Of a stretch of DNA of 64,000 nucleotides, positions 48,464-57,277 are shown one piece after another. This stretch comes from Sphingorhabdus lacus. GTDB taxonomy: Bacteria; Pseudomonadota; Alphaproteobacteria; Sphingomonadales; Sphingomonadaceae. The DNA lies in the NCBI RefSeq assembly GCF_009768975.1, contig NZ_CP035733.1:1240001-1304000 (forward strand). Direction: 5' to 3'. The stretch's first letter is position 1, and the number at the start of each line of letters is the position of its first letter. Both the position numbers and the translations under genes were made by a program. Below the pieces are notes generated by a model. The model saw only the letters and a list, made by a program, of their open reading frames with translations. It was not told the origin of the DNA and ran no database searches.

Positions 48464-51400
48464 CTATTTTTGCGGCAATTCGGTACCGAATGCCGTCACG
48501 TCGCTGTAATCGCCAGCAACATGCTGTTTATGGCGTCCACGCAACAACAAGTGGCTGATCGCAGGCAACACAAAAAGCGTCAGCAGGGTCGACGTAATCA
48601 ACCCGCCGATCACGACAATCGCCAATGGCTTTTGCACTTCGGCACCGACGCCGGTCGCAATCGCCATCGGCACAAAACCGATGGCAGGAACGATACCGGT
48701 CATGAGGACCGCGCGAACGCGCTCCATCGTCCCTTCGCTAATTGCCGTATCGATCGGTTTGCCTTCGTCTATGCGCTGGTTGATGCTGGACATCACGACT
48801 AGTCCGTTCAGCACCGTCACACCCGAAAGCACGATGAACCCGACCGCCGCCGATACCGAGAACGGTAATCCGGTCAGCAGCAGCGCGAACACGCCGCCTG
48901 CAAGCGCCAAGGGTATTGCGGAATAAACCGCAATCGCCTGACGCACGCCGCCAAGGGCCATGAACAGGATACCGAAGATTGCGGCAAAGATGATCGGGAT
49001 GACTATCGACAACCGTGCCGAAGCAGCTTGCAGATTTTCAAACTGACCGCCCCATTCGATGAAGCTGCCCGTTGGCAGTTTCACTTGCGCGTCTACCTTC
49101 TCCTGCGCCTCGGCGACAAACGATCCCAGATCGTTGCCGCGCACATTGGCCTGCACCACAACGCGGCGCTGGCCGTTTTCGCGGCTGACCTGGTTTAGGC
49201 CTTCGGAGAAGCCGAACTTGGCCAGTTCACTTAATGGCACCGAGGACCGTGCGCCGCCTTCGCCGGGCAACAGCACTGGAAGCGCTCCTACTGCATCGAG
49301 ATCGTCACGCGTTGCCCCGTCAAGCCGGACAACGATGTCGAAGCGCCGGTCCCCTTCAAACACAATGCCAGCTTCGCGCCCGCCAAGAGCGGCAGACACG
49401 GTGTCGCTGACATCCTGAAGCGTTAAACCATAGCGTGCGATAGCGTTACGGTCGAACTGGACATCAAGGACCGGGAAACCAGCCGTTTGTTCAACCTTGA
49501 CGTCGGCAGCACCCGGAACGGTTCCAATAATGGCTGCCACCTGATTTGCTGTCCGGCCCATTTCATCGAGATTGTCGCCATATATCTTAATGGCGACATC
49601 GCCGCGAACACCAGCGATCAGTTCGTTAAAACGCAGCTGGATTGGTTGGCTGATCTCAAAAGCGTTGCCAACCAACGGTTCCAATGCCTTTTCGACGCGC
49701 TCGATGACCTCGTCTTTGGTATCAACGCCGTCAGGCCATGCCTCGCGCGGCTTCAGAATGATGAAGGTATCTGATGCGTTCGGTGGCATCGGGTCGCTGG
49801 CCACTTCTGCGGTGCCGGTTTTGGAGTAGATGAACGCAACTTCAGGCAACGCAGAAACCGCTTTTTCAACCTTTAGCTGCATCTCCTGTGACTTGTTTAA
49901 CGAGGTTGAAGGAATGCGGAGCGCCTGCATCGCCAGATTGCCTTCGCCCAGCACCGGTATGAACTCACTACCAAGCATAGTGAAGACAAGAGCGGCGGCG
50001 GCAAATGTCCCGCCGCCTGCGCCAATCCAGGGCCACGGACGTGCAATGACGCGTTGCAATACCGGTTCGTAACGCGTTTTGACCCAAGCAATTGCTTTGA
50101 CGTCCTTTTCTGCAACTTCTCCGCGAATGAGCAAAGCAACCATTGCAGGCACGAACGTCAGTGAAGCAATGAACGCTCCAGCAAGTGCCAACATGACCGT
50201 GATCGCCATCGGCGAGAAGGTTTTACCTTCAACGCCGGTAAAGGTGAGCAACGGCACGAATACGAGGAAGATGATTGCTTGCCCGTAAATCGTCGGCTTC
50301 ACCATTTCACGAGACGCTTCAAACACCTCGTGCAGGCGTTCGGTCAGCGTGAGCATTCGCCCTTCGTGATGTTGTCGCTCGGCAAGACGCCTCAAACAGT
50401 TTTCGATGATGATAATTGAACCATCGACAATCAGACCGAAATCGAGCGCGCCAAGGCTCATCAGGTTACCCGGCGTGCCGGTAGCATTCATTCCCATCGC
50501 CATCATCAGGAATGAAATCGGAATGACCAACGTGGCGATGACCGCAGCGCGGAAGTTGCCAAGAAGCCAGAACAGCACTGCTGCAACCAGCAAGGCGCCT
50601 TCGGCCAAATTCTTCTCGACGGTGCCGATGGTGGCATCAACGAGTTCGGAGCGGTTGAGCACTGGCTTCACGACGATACCCGGCGGCATCGACTTTGCTA
50701 CTTCCGCAAGCCGTTCAGCCGCCGCCGAGGCCACGAGCCGACTGTTGCCGTCCGCAAGCATCAGGACAGTTCCGACCACAAGTTCCTTGCCGTTTTCCGA
50801 CGCCGACCCGGTGCGCAGTTCGCCTCCCACCTTAACCGTAGCTACATCGCCAACCATGACAGGAACGCCGCCACGGCTTGCAACCGTAGCGCGGGATATT
50901 TCATCGACTGTTCGAATGCGGCCATCGGCGCGCACGAGGAATGCCTCACCGCCCCGTTCGACAAAGTTTGCGCCTACCGAGATGTTGGCCTTTTCCAAGG
51001 CCTCGGCCAGCTCCGAAAACGAAATGCCGTAAGTGGCAAGTTTGGAAGCGTCGGGTTGAACAACAAATTGTTTTTCATAACCGCCGATCGAATCGATCCC
51101 GGCCACCCCCGACACCGAACGCAATTGCGGGCGGATAACCCAATCCTGCACGGTGCGCAGATAGCCAAGCTTGGCAACATCATCGGTCAGGATTTCGCCG
51201 GTCGGCGTTATATATGAGCCGTCCGGCTGGAAGCCCGGCTTGCCTGCAACTTTCGGGTTTTCTTTTGTCCCGGCCTTTGCATAATCGATGGTATACATCA
51301 GGACTTCGCCAAGGCCGGTTGACACCGGTCCCATTTGCGGTTCGGCCCCTTCGGGCAATGTGCCTTTGGCCTGATTGAGCCGCTCGGCGACCTGCTGGCG

Positions 51401-51718
51401 GGCGAAATAGAGGTCGGTATGATCCTCGAAAATCACCGTAACCTGACTGAAACCGTTACGCGAAATCGAGCGCGAGGTTTCAAGCCCCGGAATCCCCGCC
51501 ATCGCCGTTTCAACCGGGAAGGTTACGAGCCGTTCGATGTCGAGCGGCCCCAGATTGGGTTCGACCGTGTTGATCTGCACCTGCTTGTTGGTGATGTCGG
51601 GCACGGCATCGATCGGCAGCTTCAAAAGCTCCGACAGGCCGTAAGCCGAGATGATAAGCGTCAGGATGACCACGCCCCAGCGGAAGCGGATCGACGCGTC
51701 TAAAAGTTTATCGATCAT
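48464..51718 (-). CDS. czcA: CzcA-type RND heavy-metal efflux pump (second system)
   Basis: About 1084 residues from the ATG at 51718 (MIDKLLDASIRFRW). Segment-IV motif [20 protein letters not shown] has the same DFG-DG pattern as the first pump, so Zn, Cd, Co or Ni is expected. It is clearly paralogous to the block A pump, yet differs along the whole length and has an extra periplasmic insert (YAKAGTKENPKVAGKPG). The upstream extension of the frame, 24 codons, overlaps czcB. Confidence 0.95.
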   Translation of the reverse strand: MIDKLLDASIRFRWGVVILTLIISAYGLSELLKLPIDAVPDITNKQVQINTVEPNLGPLDIERLVTFPVETAMAGIPGLETSRSISRNGFSQVTVIFEDHTDLYFARQQVAERLNQAKGTLPEGAEPQMGPVSTGLGEVLMYTIDYAKAGTKENPKVAGKPGFQPDGSYITPTGEILTDDVAKLGYLRTVQDWVIRPQLRSVSGVAGIDSIGGYEKQFVVQPDASKLATYGISFSELAEALEKANISVGANFVERGGEAFLVRADGRIRTVDEISRATVASRGGVPVMVGDVATVKVGGELRTGSASENGKELVVGTVLMLADGNSRLVASAAAERLAEVAKSMPPGIVVKPVLNRSELVDATIGTVEKNLAEGALLVAAVLFWLLGNFRAAVIATLVIPISFLMMAMGMNATGTPGNLMSLGALDFGLIVDGSIIIIENCLRRLAERQHHEGRMLTLTERLHEVFEASREMVKPTIYGQAIIFLVFVPLLTFTGVEGKTFSPMAITVMLALAGAFIASLTFVPAMVALLIRGEVAEKDVKAIAWVKTRYEPVLQRVIARPWPWIGAGGGTFAAAALVFTMLGSEFIPVLGEGNLAMQALRIPSTSLNKSQEMQLKVEKAVSALPEVAFIYSKTGTAEVASDPMPPNASDTFIILKPREAWPDGVDTKDEVIERVEKALEPLVGNAFEISQPIQLRFNELIAGVRGDVAIKIYGDNLDEMGRTANQVAAIIGTVPGAADVKVEQTAGFPVLDVQFDRNAIARYGLTLQDVSDTVSAALGGREAGIVFEGDRRFDIVVRLDGATRDDLDAVGALPVLLPGEGGARSSVPLSELAKFGFSEGLNQVSRENGQRRVVVQANVRGNDLGSFVAEAQEKVDAQVKLPTGSFIEWGGQFENLQAASARLSIVIPIIFAAIFGILFMALGGVRQAIAVYSAIPLALAGGVFALLLTGLPFSVSAAVGFIVLSGVTVLNGLVVMSSINQRIDEGKPIDTAISEGTMERVRAVLMTGIVPAIGFVPMAIATGVGAEVQKPLAIVVIGGLITSTLLTLFVLPAISHLLLRGRHKQHVAGDYSDVTAFGTELPQK

Positions 51719-51719
51719 A

Positions 51720-52895
51720 TCAATGCTCCGCCTCGCCCTTGCCGAGTTCGGCTTTGAGCATGAACGCGCCCTTGGTGACGACGACGGCACCTGGTTTCAG
51801 TCCATCGACAATCTCGATACGGCCACCGCCACGCTTGCCAGTGACAACTGTCGTAGACTGAAAACCCTTGGCGGTTTTGACGAACACGACTTCCTTGCCT
51901 TCAACGGTTTGCACCGCTTCTTCGGGCAGTGCGATCAAAGCGCTATCGCCGCCGCCACGCGGCTTGATGCGCGCGCGCAGGCCCTGACCGGGGGTTAGGC
52001 CGCCGATCCCTTGCGGCGTCAGAACTATGGTTGCGGTTTTGCTATCAGGGTCGAGACTGGGCGTTGCAGAGCGGACCACGGCGGTGACCGTTTCGCCGCC
52101 AAGAAGTTCGATGACCGCTGTATCGCCGGGCTTGATGCGGCGCGCGTCGGCGGCCAGCACCGATGCGTTGATCTGAATGCGATTGGGGTCGGAAACGCGG
52201 AACAGTTCGGTTCCTGCCAAGACATAAGAACCTAGTTTGGCGTCGGCCTTGGTTACACGGCCCGAGATCAGGCTGACGACACCCAAGGTGCGGCCATCTC
52301 CTGACACCTTCGCAGCGGAAGCGGCGGACTGTGAGCGCCGCGCCTCTGCTTCGGCTGCGGCCAACGCCGCTTGTGCGCCCTCCAAATCTTGCCGCGCAGT
52401 AACCTTGGCATCGAACAGCTTTTTCTCACGCGCATAGGTCGAACGGGCCAGCGCGAGATTGGCCGATGCCGAACTGCGTTCTGCGGCAATCGACGCGGCA
52501 TCGCGGCTTTCCATGACCGCTAATGCTTCACCGGCACGCACGAAGTCGCCCAGTTGGCGGTTGATGCGGACGACGGCGCCATCCGCGCGTGCGGTTAGAA
52601 CTGCTTCGCCTTCGGGTGTCGAGGCGACAACGCCTTGCGCCAATATCTCGGCACCCAATCCGCCCGATTGCAATGCCTCGGTAACGATGCCAGCAGCTTT
52701 TGCGCGAGACTCCTCCATGAGGATTTGGCCTTCGACATGGCCTTCCTCTTCGGCCTCTTCGGCGGGCGCTGCTGCGGCAGCCGTAGTTTCCGGAGCGAAC
52801 ATTGTGCGGCCCAGCATTATCCCGCCACCGCCAAGCACGAGCGTCGCAACGGCCACTCCAGCTATAAGCTTGTTTCTGTTATTTTCGGTTTCCAT
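51720..52895 (-). CDS. czcB: CzcB-type membrane-fusion protein (second system)
   Basis: 391 residues. Single N-terminal anchor (LIAGVAVATLVLGGGGIMLG), then an Ala/Glu-rich linker, the barrel-sandwich halves (ARADGAVVRINRQLGD and LGSYVLAGTELFRV), a long helical hairpin rich in Ala/Glu/Arg, and the beta-barrel. Unlike the block A CzcB it is not a lipoprotein and lacks the N-terminal metal-binding extension. One base from czcA. Confidence 0.92.
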   Translation of the reverse strand: METENNRNKLIAGVAVATLVLGGGGIMLGRTMFAPETTAAAAAPAEEAEEEGHVEGQILMEESRAKAAGIVTEALQSGGLGAEILAQGVVASTPEGEAVLTARADGAVVRINRQLGDFVRAGEALAVMESRDAASIAAERSSASANLALARSTYAREKKLFDAKVTARQDLEGAQAALAAAEAEARRSQSAASAAKVSGDGRTLGVVSLISGRVTKADAKLGSYVLAGTELFRVSDPNRIQINASVLAADARRIKPGDTAVIELLGGETVTAVVRSATPSLDPDSKTATIVLTPQGIGGLTPGQGLRARIKPRGGGDSALIALPEEAVQTVEGKEVVFVKTAKGFQSTTVVTGKRGGGRIEIVDGLKPGAVVVTKGAFMLKAELGKGEAEH

Positions 52896-52906
52896 AAGAT
52901 TGTCCT

Positions 52907-54115
52907 TTACAGCGCGTTTGCGCGGATGAGAGCGGCAAGCGCTTCGGCACGGTCGAGCCGCGCCTGGATGAGATTGAGTTTGGCGGTGGTCAGTGCAGTT
53001 TGCACATCGAGCAGTTCCAGCAGCGAGAATTTGCCGGCATTATATCCGATCCGTGTCAGTCGGAGGGCTTCTTCAGCCTGCGAGATGCCAAGCCCCGCCA
53101 GGGCCTCATAACGTACCTCGGCAGCGCCCAGCAATATCCGCGCATCCTGACGGACTCTGGTTGCTTCGATCCGTGCAAGCATCGTGGCCGATTCTGCCGC
53201 CAGACTTTCAGATTGGGCTGCGTCGATATTACCGCGATTTCGGTCACGGAACGGCATTGCAATCGAGACACCGGCGACCAAAGCCGTTTCTCTTCCTTCA
53301 GCAAAGCGACGGACACCGCCGCTCGCCGTGACGTCGGGCACGGCGTTTGCGCGCGCCAGCCTCACTCTGGCAAGTGCCGCGTTTTTTTGCGCTATCGCAA
53401 GCTGTTCGTTCAGCGAGGGCAATTCAACTGGCACGTTGGGAGGTGCCGACTCATCAGTAAATGTGGCGGATAATTCAGGATCGTCGCTCCAGATCAGCGT
53501 TGCCAACAGGCGCCGCGAACTTAACAATTCACCCAAGGTGCGCGCCTGTTCCGCCCGTGCCTCAGCCAACGCAGCCTCCGCACGAAGCTGGCGCAAGGGC
53601 GGCTCCCGACCGGCATCGACAAGGACTTTTGCTATCCTCGCCAGCTCTTCGGCGGCGGCGGTATTGTCGCGTGCCAACACCGCCCGGTCTTCGTCAGCCC
53701 GAAGCTCGGCATGTGCAAGACGGATATCACGGTCCAGATCCGCCAAAGCAGTCTTGTATGATAGAAACGCAAAATCCCGTTCGGCGCGAGCGACCTCCAC
53801 CCGCGCACTGCGCTTGCCACCAAGCTCAAGCCGCTGGCTTACTGCCAACGTGGTTTCAGTACTCCGAAGCCCCTGAAACGCGCCGCTGCCGGCGAAATTC
53901 TCTACCTCGATGCTGAGCTCAGGGTTTGGCGAAACGCCAGCCTGCCTTGCCCGGGCTTCCGCAGCGTCAGCCTGAGCCTTCGCTTGCGTAACGCGCGGTG
54001 AACTCTCGGTTCCTTTTGCTAATGCCTGACTGAGTGAAATGGGTTCCGCGCGAATGGCAGCACCGCTGAAGACAAGCGCCCCCGCCAAAAGCGCAGCGCG
54101 CAATGAAATATGCAT
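52907..54115 (-). CDS. czcC: CzcC-type outer-membrane protein (second system)
   Basis: 402 residues from the ATG at 54115 (MHISLRAALLAGALVFSGAAIRAEPI, a signal peptide). Two OEP repeats are seen: SPNPELSIEVENFAGSG in the first, and LTRIGYNAGKFSLLELLDVQTAL in the second, typical of CzcC/CusC. An ATG 13 codons earlier lacks a signal at its own start. Follows the second CzcI-like gene after a 65-base gap. Confidence 0.92.
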   Translation of the reverse strand: MHISLRAALLAGALVFSGAAIRAEPISLSQALAKGTESSPRVTQAKAQADAAEARARQAGVSPNPELSIEVENFAGSGAFQGLRSTETTLAVSQRLELGGKRSARVEVARAERDFAFLSYKTALADLDRDIRLAHAELRADEDRAVLARDNTAAAEELARIAKVLVDAGREPPLRQLRAEAALAEARAEQARTLGELLSSRRLLATLIWSDDPELSATFTDESAPPNVPVELPSLNEQLAIAQKNAALARVRLARANAVPDVTASGGVRRFAEGRETALVAGVSIAMPFRDRNRGNIDAAQSESLAAESATMLARIEATRVRQDARILLGAAEVRYEALAGLGISQAEEALRLTRIGYNAGKFSLLELLDVQTALTTAKLNLIQARLDRAEALAALIRANAL

Positions 54116-54180
54116 AAAAAAATCCCTGAACGTGTGACACTGGCGCAGATGCACACTGGCATCCGTGCAACGGACTCAGT

Positions 54181-54525
54181 TCAGGCAGCGGGAGGTTGGA
54201 CGGGCGGCGCTTGCGCGAATGAAATTAGCGCAGATGAGATAGATGGCACTACTGCAGCCTCTTTCAAAGGCAGGACAGCAGCCAAGGGTGCCTCAACAGC
54301 AGGCGTTGCCGTGCAACAGTGATGATGGGCAACAGCTTGTCCGGCGGGACTCGACTTACGCTCTTTGTCGTCATCACCAGTCGGCGCAAGTTCGTGGCTA
54401 GCATCAACCGTCAAAAAAACGCTCGCAGGGCTCTCCACGGCACACGCCAACGCCGACCCTCCGGCACCTGACCAGAGAACTGCAAAAGCAACCAAAAAGG
54501 TAAACAACCGCAAGCGCATCGGCAT
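54181..54525 (-). CDS. CzcI-like exported protein (copy 2)
   Basis: About 114 residues from the ATG at 54525. Signal MPMRLRLFTFLVAFAVLWSGAGGSALA. The mature part holds Asp/Glu/Lys runs (GDDDKERKSS) and a dense HHHCC cluster, a likely metal site. It ends SFAQAPPVQPPAA, nearly the same tail as the copy before the block A czcC. The start lies 4 bases from the SRPBCC-DUF3703 stop, so they are coupled. Confidence 0.68.
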   Translation of the reverse strand: MPMRLRLFTFLVAFAVLWSGAGGSALACAVESPASVFLTVDASHELAPTGDDDKERKSSPAGQAVAHHHCCTATPAVEAPLAAVLPLKEAAVVPSISSALISFAQAPPVQPPAA

Positions 54526-54529
54526 GCTG

Positions 54530-55357
54530 CTAGCATGAGCCTTTATGTTTCGCAATGGCACAATCACGGTCGATATTCTTTAAGTCGGGATTCCAGATCA
54601 GCGGGTATGGGCATGGCCTTAAAGGCGCTGACATTGGCCCTGCCGGTGTTTCCTTTTGGAATCCGTCCGGAAATTGCGCCATTGGTGCCAAAGCCAGCCG
54701 AAAAATCTGCCCTGCTACTTCCTTTGCATCCCGTTCAATAAGAGCAAATCGGAGCATGGCCCAATGGCTGGCAAGATGAGGCCCCAAATAGGGCTGCGAG
54801 ACAATGTGCGCGCGTTCTAGCGCAGTCCATGCCCTTTCATTGTCGCCCAAAGTCTTCGCTTCTTTGAACAGCGCCATTTCTTCGGCAATCACGCGGCGCG
54901 CTTGCAACGTGCGTGCAAGACCGCGCCAGCGCCGCTGCCTATGCCAGTAAAAAACCTGCGCAAAGGCCCAAACGAACGGCGTCATTAGTCCGGCCGAGAT
55001 TTCAACCTCATCGCTGTAATGCGTGCTAGCTTTGCCATCTGGCGAAATCGTGATCCAGTGGTCCCATTTCCTAATCAGAGCGCTGTAACCGTTGTCGCGC
55101 AGGCGCTTTGGCCAATCGCCGCTTTCCGGTTCGTGCACAGAAGTCACAATCCATTGCGTGCCAAACGGCAATATCCCGAGCAGCCTTAATTTCACCTGAT
55201 ACCGGCCACCGGGTTTGAAATGTTCGAACGGTTCGCTGCCGACCGGTATGAAACGCACCAGCGGCCACGCGATATGCACGAGCAGGGGCGCAGTTTGAAC
55301 TTCCGACCAGACAATATCAGGAGGGATGTCAATTATCGTTGAAAGTGACACCTTCAT
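54530..55357 (-). CDS. SRPBCC-DUF3703 fusion protein
   Basis: 275 residues. Residues 1 to about 155 form an SRPBCC domain (STIIDIPPDIVWSEVQTAPLL, WDHWITISPDGKASTHYSDEV). Residues from about 160 to the end match DUF3703: AWTALERAHIVSQPYLGPHLASHWAML and ALAPMAQFPDG, a short helical domain common in metal-resistance loci. Two functions usually encoded separately are thus joined. It overlaps the CDF gene by four bases. Ligand and role unknown. Confidence 0.75.
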   Translation of the reverse strand: MKVSLSTIIDIPPDIVWSEVQTAPLLVHIAWPLVRFIPVGSEPFEHFKPGGRYQVKLRLLGILPFGTQWIVTSVHEPESGDWPKRLRDNGYSALIRKWDHWITISPDGKASTHYSDEVEISAGLMTPFVWAFAQVFYWHRQRRWRGLARTLQARRVIAEEMALFKEAKTLGDNERAWTALERAHIVSQPYLGPHLASHWAMLRFALIERDAKEVAGQIFRLALAPMAQFPDGFQKETPAGPMSAPLRPCPYPLIWNPDLKNIDRDCAIAKHKGSC

Positions 55358-55983
55358 AACGCCACCGTTCGCAACTCGGCCACTGCTTGCCGGAACACTT
55401 GAAGCCCGCCCGTTAGTGCCAGCCCCGCCATGATCGACGCGACAATCAAGTCAGGCCACGCGCTGCCCGTGCCAAGCACGCCAAGCGCCGCCAGCATCAC
55501 CGCGACATTGCCAATGGCATCGTTGCGCGAGCATAACCACACCGAGCGCATATTGGCATCGCCCATCCGATAGCGGTATAGCAGCAAGGCAACGCCGACA
55601 TTGGCGGTCAGCGCGAGCGCACCAACAGCGCCCATTGTGGCGGGGTCGGGCGCAGTGCCGTTCACGAACGCCAAGATTGCGCTGCCAAACACCCAAGCAG
55701 CAAAACCGATCATGAATAGCGATTTGAGCAACGCCGCCCGTGCCCGCCAAGTTAGCGCTGCGCCGACGACTGCAAGGCTCAGCGCATAGTTGGCAGCATC
55801 GCCGAGAAAATCGAGCGCGTCGGCTTGAAGCGCGCGGCTGTCCGCCGCCGCACCCGCCACCATCTCAACGAAAAACATCGCAGCGTTGACGATCAGCGCC
55901 ACCCATAAAACGCGCCGCCAGCGCGGATCGGCCTTCGCCGTCTCGTTCCCACAAGCGCTTTCGCAACAGTTGTCAGCCATCAA
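55354..55983 (-). CDS. CDF-type cation transporter, Cys-rich N-terminus
   Basis: 209 residues, six membrane segments. It starts MMADNCCESACGNE, a Cys cluster likely to bind soft metal (Cd, Pb or Hg). Segment II has QADALDFLGDAANY and segment V CSRNDAIGNVAVML, giving the DxxxD type zinc site of a short CDF branch lacking the cytoplasmic C-terminal domain. First gene of block C, directly behind the MerR-type promoter. Confidence 0.88.
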   Translation of the reverse strand: MMADNCCESACGNETAKADPRWRRVLWVALIVNAAMFFVEMVAGAAADSRALQADALDFLGDAANYALSLAVVGAALTWRARAALLKSLFMIGFAAWVFGSAILAFVNGTAPDPATMGAVGALALTANVGVALLLYRYRMGDANMRSVWLCSRNDAIGNVAVMLAALGVLGTGSAWPDLIVASIMAGLALTGGLQVFRQAVAELRTVAL

Positions 55984-56016
55984 ACATCCTTCTCGACAAA
56001 TCCCGAGTCGGACAAC

Positions 56017-56047
56017 TATCTACACCCTCTAGCAACTAGAGGGTCAA
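56017..56047 (-). promoter_or_regulatory. MerR-type promoter/operator of block C
   Basis: Read on the minus strand: -35 TTGACC (56047-56042), a 19-base spacer, and -10 TAGATA (56022-56017). The spacer region is filled by the perfect dyad ACCCTCTAG-CAA-CTAGAGGGT (56024-56044). The over-long 19-bp spacer with a dyad in it is the hallmark of promoters untwisted by MerR-family activators. It drives the CDF gene; the divergent regulator gene starts at 56051. Confidence 0.88.
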
Positions 56048-56050
56048 GCA

Positions 56051-56449
56051 GTGAAAATTGGTGAGCTTGCGAACGCGACTTCGACTAAGGTTGAGACGGT
56101 TCGTTACTACGAGACAATCGGTTTGCTCGCGCCGCCTGCGCGGAATGCAGCTAATTATCGCAATTACGGTAGCGAACATTTAGCCCGTCTGTCCTTCATT
56201 CGCCGAGCGCGAGACCTGGGCTTCCCCTTGGAAGCCGTGCGCGAATTGCTCGCCCTGTCTGATAACATTGGTCAAAGTTGCGAAGCGGTGGATCTTATTG
56301 CTAATAGCCATCTGGCCGAAGTGAAACGCAAGATCGACGACCTAACTTCCCTTCGCAGTGAGCTGGAACGCGTTATAGGCAGCTGCCGTCACGGCACCGT
56401 TGGCGAATGCAAGATTATCGACACGCTCGCGCCGCGGGCGGCATGTTAG
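56051..56449 (+). CDS. MerR-family metal regulator, CadR/PbrR-like
   Basis: 132 residues beginning MKIGELANATSTKVETVRYYE, the MerR winged-helix N-terminus, from a GTG start. Cys77, Cys112 and Cys120 (GQSCEA, GSCRHGTVGEC) correspond to the Cd/Pb-sensing triad of CadR/PbrR; Cys132 at the end is additional. The AGAGGG in the right arm of the operator lies 7 bases before the GTG and may double as the ribosome site. Divergent from block C, which it presumably controls. Confidence 0.9.
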   Translation: MKIGELANATSTKVETVRYYETIGLLAPPARNAANYRNYGSEHLARLSFIRRARDLGFPLEAVRELLALSDNIGQSCEAVDLIANSHLAEVKRKIDDLTSLRSELERVIGSCRHGTVGECKIIDTLAPRAAC

Positions 56450-56497
56450 GCAGCGTGAATCGATCACCCGATGGTTAGCCCGTTCATTTAACTTGGC

Positions 56498-56623
56498 TCA
56501 ACGCTCACGATAGTAAGAACGATCATCGCGATAGCGGCGATCAGGACCCAAGAACCGGGGGCAATCGGGAACTGTTTTGATCGGCGGCGGTTTAGCAGCT
56601 ACATGGCTAAATTCGCTGTTACC
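56498..56623 (-). pseudogene. Remnant of an Arg/Tyr-rich protein gene
   Basis: A minus-strand frame without start codon, bounded upstream by a stop, reads VAAKPPPIKTVPDCPRF and ends DRRYRDDRSYYRER then TGA. The Arg/Asp/Tyr tail resembles the end of the intact gene at 57278-57589, so it looks like the 3' remnant of a similar gene. It lies in the 196-base gap between the regulator and the CBS gene. Confidence 0.35.
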
Positions 56624-56645
56624 CTAACATCGCAAGGAAAATATA

Positions 56646-57083
56646 ATGCACGTCCAAGACATCATGACACAAAATCCCACGTGCTGTGGGCCCGACGCTA
56701 CCGTGCAGGCAGCAGCTAAGTTGATGATGGAGAACGACTGCGGGGAGATTCCTGTCTTAGACGACAACGGCATACCCATTGGCGTCATTACCGACCGTGA
56801 TATTGCATGTCGCTGCGTTGCTGAGGGTAAAACAAATGACACACGCGTTAGCGATGTTATGTCATCGCCGGTTGTGACGGTGACGCCAGCGACTAGCTTG
56901 GCGGACTGTTGTGCGGTAATGGAAGAAAATCAGATTCGTCGGGTGCCGGTTGTAGACGACACCGGCAAATGCTGCGGAATGGTATCGCAGGCGGATGTTG
57001 CTCTTGGCTCGGACACTGAAAAAACAGGCCAACTGGTCCGTGATATGTCGAAACCCAATCATGACCCGTCGCACGCGGACTGA
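56646..57083 (+). CDS. Two-CBS-domain protein, Cys-rich
   Basis: 145 residues. Two CBS motifs (MTQNPTCCGPDATVQAAAKLM with GVITDRDIACR, and MSSPVVTVTPATSLADCCAV with MVSQADVAL) make one Bateman module. Nine Cys occur (13, 14, 32, 55, 57, 88, 89, 109, 110), four as CC or CxC pairs, more than usual, and in a metal island this may mean metal or redox sensing. AAGGAAAA precedes the ATG. Bateman modules bind adenosine nucleotides; the partner is unknown. Confidence 0.82.
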   Translation: MHVQDIMTQNPTCCGPDATVQAAAKLMMENDCGEIPVLDDNGIPIGVITDRDIACRCVAEGKTNDTRVSDVMSSPVVTVTPATSLADCCAVMEENQIRRVPVVDDTGKCCGMVSQADVALGSDTEKTGQLVRDMSKPNHDPSHAD

Positions 57084-57235
57084 TCTCTCATTTGGTCTCA
57101 ACAAGATCGGTATGTTGCGATAACTATTTTGGCCAGACTTAATATTGATTGACAGTCACGAGGTTGAAAAATTTTGTCATAGTAAGTTTCGCGGATGCGG
57201 CCGGTAAGCGCTCAACCGGCAGGACGTTTTAACAG

Positions 57236-57263
57236 GGTCCGATGGCCGAAGGGACATCGGACC
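57236..57263 (-). terminator. Terminator-like hairpin
   Basis: Perfect 9-bp stem GGTCCGATG / CATCGGACC with a 10-base loop, 14 bases beyond the stop of the Arg/Tyr/His-rich gene on the minus strand. It probably ends that transcript; a T run is poor. The rest of 57084-57277 shows no gene. Confidence 0.45.
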
Positions 57264-57277
57264 TTGGTTATTCGAGC

